Below, one piece after another: positions 1 to 5,362 of a stretch of DNA of 5,362 nucleotides. The stretch spans positions 1 to 5,362 of the forward strand of contig JACPDV010000541.1 of NCBI GenBank assembly GCA_016183835.1. The letters are read 5' to 3'. The notes under the pieces are model-generated. The model worked only from the letters and a program-made list of their open reading frames with translations. It was not told where the DNA came from and did not search any database. Numbering within the stretch: the stretch's first letter is position 1; each line of letters begins with the position of its first letter. Source of the stretch: Armatimonadota bacterium (GTDB taxonomy: Bacteria > Armatimonadota > UBA10988). The position numbers were made by a program, and so were the translations under genes.

Positions 1-1
1 C

Positions 2-1570
2 GCCGACGCCATCGGGCCGGACCACCCGAACATCATCATCGACACGCTGGCCTATCAGTACACCCGCAAGCCGCCGCTCCACGTCAAGCCGCACAAGAAC
101 GTGGCGGTGCGGCTCTGCAGCATCGAGTGCGAGTTCAACCGGCCGCTGGCCAGCTCGCCCTACAACGCCACCTTCGTGAAGGACATCGAGGGCTGGAACG
201 CCATCTGCAAACGGCTCTACATCTGGGACTACGTGATCAACTACGCCCACACCATCATGCCCTTCCCCAACCTCCGGGTGCTCCGGCCGAACATCCGGTT
301 CTTCGTCCGCAACGGCGTCAAGGGCATCTACGAGGAGGCCGACTACTACACCCGGGGCGGCGAGCTGGCCGAGCTGCGCACGTACCTCATGGCCAAGTGC
401 CTGTGGAACCCGGACTACGACGTGGACCGCGCCATCGACGAGTTCCTCCCCGCCTACTACGGCGCCGCCGCGGCTCCCATCCACCGCTACCTCGACGAGG
501 TGCACAGGCTGGCCGTCTCCGACCGGCACTACCACATGCCCATCTACATCGGGCCCACCGGCCCCCACCTGGCGGCCGCGGCGCTGGACCGCTACGACCA
601 GTGGTTCGACGAGGCCGAGGCGGCCGTCAACGACGACCCGATCCTGCTCCACCGCGTGCAGACCGCGCGGATGCCGATCCTCTACACCCGCATCGCCAAG
701 GGCACGCGGCCGGTCTACCAGCTCACCGGTCACGCCCTGACTCCCACCGGAGCGGGCGACGTGGGGCCGCTGGTGGAACGCTTCGAGAAGATCGCTCGGG
801 CCGAGGGCGTGAGCCACATCAGCGAGGGGCGGAGCTTCGACGACTGGCTCGGCTCCGTGGCCCGCGGAGCGCGTGAGATCCCGCTGCTGGAGCTGACCGG
901 CGGCGGGCTCACCGCGCTCGTGGCGCCGCGGCTCGGTGGGCGGATCTACAGCCTCAAACGCGGTGAGCAGGAGCTGTTGCAGGTGGTGGAGACCAAGGAG
1001 GGGCTCGACCCCACCACCGGCGGCTACAAGGAGTTCAGCGAGAGCGGCTACCAGTCGCCCGGCTGGACCGAGCCGTACGAGGTGGTGAAGCAGTCGGACA
1101 CGGCGGTCACGCTCCGCTCGGCGCGGCTGCGCAACGGGCTGGTGTTCGAGCGCACCTACGAGCTGCTGGCCGACCGGCCGGTCCTGCGGGTGTCGAGCAA
1201 GCTGACCAACCCGGCGGGCGGGGCGAAGACGGCGCGGATCCGGGTCCACGCCTGCTTCCACCTGGCGGACGCGGCGCAGGCGTCGCTACGCGTCGGCGCC
1301 GGCGAGCAGAAGCTGGCCGCCGGAGCGAACAAGGAGGCCGAGCTCTGGTTCCGGGACCGGGACCGGCCGGCGGGCGTATGGACCATCATCGATCCGGCGG
1401 CCGGCGTGACGGTGACGGACCGGTTCAGGGCGGAGCAGGTGGAGCTCGCGTACTTCAACTGGAACGGCCCCGACCACCGGGCGAACCCCGAGCTCTGGTC
1501 GCCGGAGCGTTCCCTGCGCGCGGCGGAGAGCTTGTTGATGGAGCACGAGTACGAGATCGGGAGGCCGTGA
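2..1570 (+). CDS. DUF4838 domain protein with C-terminal mutarotase-like beta-sandwich (5' partial)
   Basis: The frame is open from base 2 to the TGA at 1568-1570, giving 522 visible residues. The start lies upstream of the window; the GTG at 101 is internal, because conserved sequence continues before it (AYQYT at visible residues 17-21). Residues 1 to about 195 look like DUF4838: VRLCSIEC at 36-43, YYTRGGELAELR at 115-126, AKCLWNPDYDVD at 131-142 and FLPAYYG at 148-154. DUF4838 proteins usually carry an N-terminal domain like those preceding GH20 and GH67 catalytic barrels and are thought to be glycosidase-like; that part would lie outside the window. From about residue 295 (base 884) a second domain begins with VAPRLGGRIYSL. 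This pattern is typical of galactose-mutarotase/DUF5107-like beta-sandwiches that bind sugars, and the domain continues to the end. A role in polysaccharide breakdown is inference; no substrate can be named. Secretion cannot be judged because the N-terminus is missing. No frame damage is seen. Confidence 0.85.
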   Translation, partial: ADAIGPDHPNIIIDTLAYQYTRKPPLHVKPHKNVAVRLCSIECEFNRPLASSPYNATFVKDIEGWNAICKRLYIWDYVINYAHTIMPFPNLRVLRPNIRFFVRNGVKGIYEEADYYTRGGELAELRTYLMAKCLWNPDYDVDRAIDEFLPAYYGAAAAPIHRYLDEVHRLAVSDRHYHMPIYIGPTGPHLAAAALDRYDQWFDEAEAAVNDDPILLHRVQTARMPILYTRIAKGTRPVYQLTGHALTPTGAGDVGPLVERFEKIARAEGVSHISEGRSFDDWLGSVARGAREIPLLELTGGGLTALVAPRLGGRIYSLKRGEQELLQVVETKEGLDPTTGGYKEFSESGYQSPGWTEPYEVVKQSDTAVTLRSARLRNGLVFERTYELLADRPVLRVSSKLTNPAGGAKTARIRVHACFHLADAAQASLRVGAGEQKLAAGANKEAELWFRDRDRPAGVWTIIDPAAGVTVTDRFRAEQVELAYFNWNGPDHRANPELWSPERSLRAAESLLMEHEYEIGRP

Positions 1571-1824
1571 GGCCGGCGGCGAATCGCTTGCAGTCACCTC
1601 ACCTGAGACTGATCATGGGCAATCGGGTGCAGGTGGCTGGGCGGCCGGCAGTTTCCGGTCGGCATGGTCAAGCCGCCCTGCCAGTGCCTGTTCCAACCGG
1701 ATGAGGCCAACCCGCAGCCCGAGCCGCAGGCCATCTGCTACCGGTAGCCCGCGTCGGTACGGACACCTGCCGGATCCCGGCCCACAATGCGTCCCGCGGC
1801 CACCCGGCCCAGGGGCGCTCCGGC
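1571..1824. other. Intergenic gap, probable promoter region of the amidohydrolase/Rieske pair
   Basis: This 254-base gap between two plus-strand genes shows no convincing gene. It begins with a slightly less GC-rich stretch (about 1581-1616). There TTGCAG (1588-1593) and GATCAT (1611-1616) are separated by 17 bases, a weak match (3/6 and 4/6) to a sigma-70-type promoter. This may be chance. A 27-codon open frame at 1664-1747 has no ribosome binding site and no recognisable similarity. I see no strong terminator hairpin with a T-run after the upstream gene. AGGGG at 1811-1815, nine bases before the ATG at 1825, is a plausible Shine-Dalgarno sequence for the next gene. Confidence 0.4.
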
Positions 1825-2894
1825 ATGGCTCTGCCCTACCCCGTCGTCGACACCGACATCCACAACGTCGTCAGTGCCCGCCGGATCCAGGAGTGCCTCG
1901 CCGAGCCCTGGCGCTCGCGGTATGCGGCCGGCAGCCGCGGCCCCGGGCACCTCGGCTACTGGAACCCCAACGGCGTCATGCGCTCCGACACCACCCTCCC
2001 CGACGGCTCCAAGCTCGAGGGGAGCCCGGACGGCCTGGCGACCGAGTTCCTCGGCCGCTACGGCATCGACATCGGGATCCTCAACCCCGCCGGCACGCTT
2101 CACATGGGTCTCAGCCCCGACCCCGACTACGCCGCCGCCGTGTGCCACGCCGAGAACCGGGTGGTGGCCGACGACTGGCTCACCGCCGACCCGCGCTACC
2201 GCGCCTCCATCACCATCGCGCCCAACGACCCACACCAGGCCGCCGACGAGATCCACCGCTGGGCCGGCCACCCCGGCTTCGTGCAGGTGCTGATGTGCAG
2301 CGGCGCGCGGATGCCCTACGGCCAGCGGTACTACCACCCGATCTACGAAGCCGCCGCCGCACACGGCCTCCCGGTGGCCATCCACCCCGGCACCGAGGGC
2401 ATCGGCATCGCCTACCCCTCCACCCCGGCCGGCTACCCCAGCACCTACTTCGAGTGGCACACCGGGCTGGTGATGAACTACATCGCCCACCTGGTCAGCC
2501 TGGTCTGCGAAGGCGTCTTCATTCGCTTTCCGGCGCTCCGTTTCGTGTTCATCGAGGGCGGCGTGTCGTGGCTCCCGCCGGTGCTCTGGCGGTTCGACAA
2601 GAACTGGAAGGCACTGCGGCAGTCCACCCCGTGGCTCGAGCGCCCACCGAGCGAGATCGCCGCGGACCACGTCCGGCTCACCACGCAGCCCATCGAGGAG
2701 CCGCCGAGCTCCACCAGGTGCTCGGCATGTTCCCCGCCGAGAGGATGCTGATGTTCTCCAGCGACTACCCGCACTGGGATGGCGACACGCCCGACTTCGC
2801 CGGCCGGCAGCTCCCCGACGCCCTGCGCCGGCGGGTGATGAGCGAGACCGCCTCGGAGCTGTACCGCCTCGCGGAGCCGGCGCATGTCGCCTGA
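1825..2894 (+). CDS. Amidohydrolase family protein (Amidohydro_2 type), frameshifted near 2701-2707
   Basis: A TIM-barrel, metal-dependent hydrolase or decarboxylase of the family that includes ACMSD and gamma-resorcylate decarboxylase. The frame from ATG 1825 is clear through TTQPIEEPP (residues 286-294) and then becomes nonsense, ending at a TGA at 2749-2751. The conserved tail resumes in the +3 frame as ELHQVLGMFPAERMLMF, then SSDYPHWDGD, and stops at 2892-2894. Restoring one G after CCGCCG (…CCG CCG GAG CTC…) joins both halves into about 356 residues, a normal family length. Expected metal or catalytic residues are D11 and H13 (DTDIHN), H187 (AIHPG) and D314 (SSDYPH, in the shifted part). 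A further family motif is FIEGGVSWLPP at about 242-252. The start is the first usable codon in frame after the gap, preceded by AGGGG. No signal peptide is seen, so the protein is probably cytoplasmic. It overlaps the Rieske gene by 11 bases. The substrate is unknown; a carboxylated aromatic or cyclic compound is inference. As read, the product would lose the catalytic Asp, so this is either a pseudogene or a sequencing error. Confidence 0.85.
2697..2712. repeat. Perfect 5-bp inverted repeat at the amidohydrolase frame break
   Basis: GGAGC (2697-2701) and GCTCC (2708-2712) form a perfect stem around the six-base loop CGCCGA. The inferred missing G falls in the loop or its 3' edge. Short GC-rich hairpins like this are common by chance in such sequence, so a biological role is not claimed. 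The site matters because it marks where a polymerase or base-caller could drop a base. Confidence 0.5.
2873..2876 (+). promoter_or_regulatory. Ribosome binding site of the Rieske gene, inside the amidohydrolase 3' end
   Basis: GGAG sits seven bases before the ATG at 2884, a good Shine-Dalgarno distance. It lies within the last codons of the amidohydrolase, so the Rieske start is embedded in the upstream gene. Translational coupling of the two genes is likely. Confidence 0.6.
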
Positions 2895-3240
2895 CACCCG
2901 GGTCGCGGTGGCCGAGGTGGCGGAGCTCCCGCCGGGCGCGCGCAAGCTCGTGGAGGTGGAGGGCAAGTCCATCGGGCTGTTCAATGTGAACGGGACGGTG
3001 GTGGCGATCCTCAACGCCTGCCCCCACGAGTTGGCGCCGGTGTGCCGCGGGCGGGTGACCGGCACGACGCTGCCGTCGCCGCCGGGCGAGTTCCGCTGGG
3101 GCCGCGACGGCGAGATCCTCTGCTGCCCGTGGCACGGCTGGGAGTTCGATCTCCTCACCGGCGAGGCGCTGGCCGACAAGCGACGTTTGCGAACGTACCC
3201 GGTCACCGTCGAGGGCGGGACAGTCTACGTGCAGGTCTGA
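2884..3240 (+). CDS. Rieske [2Fe-2S] domain protein, ferredoxin-like
   Basis: A complete 118-residue protein that is a single Rieske domain. Such small Rieske proteins carry electrons to oxygenases or act as redox subunits. The cluster ligands are visible as C46-P-H48 and C81-P-W-H84, followed by the usual GWEFDLLTGE (85-94) and a terminal strand, YPVTVEGGTVYVQV. The spacing between H48 and C81 is 32 residues, longer than the roughly 15-17 usual in ferredoxin-type Rieske proteins. The extra stretch is about 58-77 (VTGTTLPSPPGEFRWGRDGE). Two further cysteines, C54 and C80, lie close to the ligands. There is no signal peptide or membrane anchor, so it should be cytoplasmic. The ATG at 2884 has GGAG seven bases upstream and overlaps the amidohydrolase end by 11 bases. 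This implies one operon and probably one pathway, although no oxygenase is present in the window. The TGA at 3238-3240 is 12 bases from the convergent gene, with no obvious terminator between. The family call is very secure; the electron partner is unknown. Confidence 0.93.
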   Translation: MSPDTRVAVAEVAELPPGARKLVEVEGKSIGLFNVNGTVVAILNACPHELAPVCRGRVTGTTLPSPPGEFRWGRDGEILCCPWHGWEFDLLTGEALADKRRLRTYPVTVEGGTVYVQV

Positions 3241-3252
3241 CGTCGGGCCGCG

Positions 3253-5362
3253 CTAAGGCACCAGCGCCACGTCGTCCACGATCACCAACCGCCGCCCGTC
3301 GCGCTCGCCCGGATAGAGCCAGGCGCCCGCGCGCAGGCCCACCGCGGCGATCCGGTCCAGCGGCACCGGACCCTTCCGCCCGCTCTGCTGCACGAGCTTG
3401 GCGAGCGGCACCACCACCGTCGACCAGTCCTTGGCCAACTTCACCGTCGTTGACCAGAGCCCGTTGGAATCGTCCAGCAGGCTGACCTCCAGCCGCCCCG
3501 GCGCCGGCACGGCCCAGGCGCGGAGGCGCAGCGAGGTGTAGCCCTCCACCGTCGCTCCGCTGAGATCCACGGGCACCCGGCAGACCCACACGCCCTGCTC
3601 GCCGAAGCCCGTCGTCTCCACCAGCATCGCCCCGCGGCCCGGCTCGGACCCGCCCACGCCCGACGTCTCGAGGCGCTGCCCGGGCGCCCCCACCAGGCGC
3701 ACCGGGGGCAGCGCACCGAAGCGGAAGTTGCACAGCGTGATCGGCAGCCCGTCGCCGATGGGCACACGCGCCGGCTCGGCGGCGCCCGCCTCGGGCAGCG
3801 TCACGGTGCCGGCGGCGTCCTTGGCGGACCAGTAGAGGTGCAACGCGTCCCCGTTCACGATACCGGGCGGCACGAAAGCAGTGTAGGTGGTCAGGGCCTG
3901 CATGCGCGCATCCACGTCGCGCGTGCCGCGCGCGAAGACGGCGGAGGTGGTGGCCGGGAGCGGCGTGTCTTCGCCGGCGCGCACCACGTGGAGCACGACC
4001 CCCAGGTCCGCGGCGCCGGCGGCGCGCGCCGAGAGCACCAGCGGCCGGTGTGGCGACGCCGAGCGCGGCCACACGGCGCTCAGCAGCGGCGGCTGTCCGG
4101 CCCTGACGGGCGGCGCGTGCAGCTCGAGGTCGCGCCCGTCGGGCAGCACCGGCTGCCGCGCGCCGCCGACCACCGCGTAGACGCCGGGCGTGAGCAGCAG
4201 CGCGCCGTTGCGCGAGGGGATGCGGTCGCCCAGCACGGGCCCTGCCTCGCTCGGCCGCACCGGCCACGCCCAGTAGGTGCCGCCCAGATCGCGCAGGACC
4301 AGCGAGAGGAGGTGCGGTGCAGCCGCGAGCTGTGCTACCGGCCGGAGGCGCTGCATCCGGGCCGCCCGCTGCAGGTCGAACGGATTGCCCACGGACACCA
4401 CGTCGGGATACACGCGCAGCAGCCACAGCCCGGCTCTCCCAGGAGCCGACCGGCGAGCTGCCCCGGCCGCCGATCCGGCGCAGCGCGTCCTGCTCCGAGT
4501 AACCGTCCGTGACGCTGTTGCTGTGGTAGTAGCTGCTCGTGCCGGACCACCGCACGCAGTCGGGATTGACCTCGATCCGCCAGTTGCGCCCCGTCAGACC
4601 GCCCGGGTAGGTGGGCGTCCCGGCGCCGCGCGGCGTGGTGCGGAAGGCCTCGGCCGCCGCCGCCAGGGCTACCGCCCGCTGCGGGGTGTAGACCAGGTTG
4701 AGCCAGTCACTGGGCCAGGTGTTGTTGTACGCTGCGCCGGCCAGGCCGTCGTACTGGAACTGGCAGGCCACCTGCACGCCCGCCGCGCGCAGCGCCCGCG
4801 CCGTGGCCAGATAGAGGTAGCCCGTGGTGGTGTCGGCGGCGTCGAACTCGAGGCAGGCCTTGGCCTTGCCCTTGAGCGCGGCCTGGCGCAGACCGAAGTC
4901 GGTCTCCAGTCGCGGCAGGAAGTCACCGGTCGCCGGCCGGCCGGCCTCCAGCCCGCTAGGGTAGACGTTCACGGCGACCACGTCGACGCGGCTGCGGCCC
5001 AGGCCGGTGACGCGGCGCCCGAGCTGGCACACCACCGGCTGCCGCGCGCCGGTGTCGCGCACCGCCTGCACCACGGCGCCGACCGCCTCGACTAGCGTGT
5101 CGTCGGGCAGGCTGAAGTCGACGGCAAGCTGCGCCACCGGCTCGATCAGCACCACCGCGGGATCGTCGGCGTAGCGCTTGCCGTTGTAGCGGTTGGTGTG
5201 GCCCAGGAAGGCGCGGAGGTAACGGCCGAGGAGCGCCCGGCCCTCCGGCTCGGCGAGCAGTCGCTCGCGCGTCTCGAACCGTGCCCGGAGCGTGGCCGGC
5301 TGGGCCGGGTCGAGGCCGCTCTCGAAGCTCACCGGCGTGAGCACCACCGCCAGGCCCTGCGC
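3253..5362 (-). CDS. Large glycosidase-like multidomain protein (5' partial, frame broken near 4425-4475)
   Basis: The minus-strand frame is open from the window edge (visible start AQGLAV) to about 4430. It then continues in another frame from about 4428 (LWLLRVYPDVVSVGNPFDL) to the TAG at 3253-3255, for about 700 visible residues. The real start lies outside the window; the GTG at 5347 is internal. Visible residues 1 to about 245 look like part of a TIM-barrel glycoside-hydrolase fold. HTNRYNGKRYADDPAVVLIE (about 55-74) resembles the segment leading into the catalytic Asn-Glu of clan GH-A enzymes, but VAQL follows instead of an N-E pair. KACLEFDAADT (E172) could hold the second acidic residue, and QFQYDG, then WLNLVYTPQRAVALAA complete the barrel-like part. 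A middle region (about 4116-3786) looks like a beta-sandwich. The last 130-150 residues (about 3650-3253) resemble a galactose-binding/CBM-like jelly roll ending in VIVDDVALVP. Similar uncharacterised proteins occur, from memory, in Bacteroidota and related environmental bacteria. Glycosidase activity is inference. The junction is either a one-base insertion or a small deletion. It could be a pseudogene, but both halves look conserved. Confidence 0.65.
4431..4448. repeat. Perfect 6-bp inverted repeat at the frame break of the minus-strand gene
   Basis: On the plus strand CGGCTC (4431-4436) and GAGCCG (4443-4448) enclose the six-base loop TCCCAG. The reading frame of the minus-strand gene changes at or next to this hairpin. 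It has the same loop size as the inverted repeat at the other frame break in this window. It may be a compression or slippage hot spot; no regulatory role is supported. Confidence 0.5.

Noticed and set aside
1588..1616. Sigma-70-like promoter TTGCAG-N17-GATCAT
   Set aside because: The spacing is ideal but only 7 of 12 positions match, too weak to list as a feature of its own.
1664..1747. 27-codon open frame with three cysteines in the intergenic gap
   Set aside because: It has no ribosome binding site and no recognisable family, and it is short enough to be chance in GC-rich DNA.
1701..2700. Plus-strand open frame upstream of the amidohydrolase tail
   Set aside because: It is Arg/Pro-rich and antiparallel to nothing conserved. 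Only its last 62 codons, after the frame break, are real coding sequence.
1738..3206. Long minus-strand open frames opposite the amidohydrolase and Rieske genes
   Set aside because: They are Arg/Gly/Val-rich mirror frames of strongly conserved plus-strand genes, without recognisable motifs.
3241..3252. Terminator between the convergent genes
   Set aside because: The 12-base gap holds no stem-loop or T-run.
3203..4430. Continuation of the upstream minus-strand frame to 3203 as one long protein
   Set aside because: After about 4430 this frame becomes Arg/Ala/Gly-rich low-complexity text typical of an off-frame read in GC-rich DNA, and it overruns the end of the Rieske gene. The neighbouring frame carries the structured sequence.
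3838..5095. Plus-strand open frames opposite the glycosidase-like gene
   Set aside because: Their composition is that of shadow frames, and the opposite strand carries the family-like sequence.

Overview
The window is very GC-rich, with G or C in most third codon positions. It is almost entirely protein-coding, and I see no rRNA, tRNA, CRISPR array, insertion sequence or integrase. Genes of the DUF4838 type and the large glycosidase-like gene at the right edge suggest a free-living, polysaccharide-degrading environmental bacterium, for example from Armatimonadota, Chloroflexota, Planctomycetota or a related lineage. The amidohydrolase/Rieske pair recalls Actinomycetota and Chloroflexota. Taxonomy cannot be fixed from the sequence alone, and two broken reading frames suggest a metagenomic or lightly polished assembly.

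Layout: (1) bases 2-1570, plus strand, hold the 3' part of a DUF4838 protein fused to a C-terminal beta-sandwich that resembles galactose-mutarotase folds. (2) Bases 1571-1824 are a non-coding gap. (3) Bases 1825-2894, plus strand, encode a metal-dependent amidohydrolase of the Amidohydro_2 (ACMSD/resorcylate-decarboxylase-like) superfamily. It is interrupted by an apparent one-base deletion at about 2701-2707. (4) Bases 2884-3240, plus strand, encode a small Rieske [2Fe-2S] protein whose start overlaps the amidohydrolase stop by 11 bases. (5) Bases 3253-5362, minus strand, hold the 3' part of a long, multidomain, glycosidase-like protein, convergent with the Rieske gene. It also has a broken frame, near 4425-4475.

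How the genes fit together: the amidohydrolase and Rieske genes are almost certainly one translationally coupled unit, plausibly acting on an aromatic or cyclic carboxylated substrate (inference). The two flanking genes look carbohydrate-related and are probably separate transcription units. Both frame breaks fall on small perfect hairpins with six-base loops in otherwise well-conserved coding sequence. Sequencing error is therefore at least as likely as true gene decay. The most novel-looking element is the minus-strand glycosidase-like protein.
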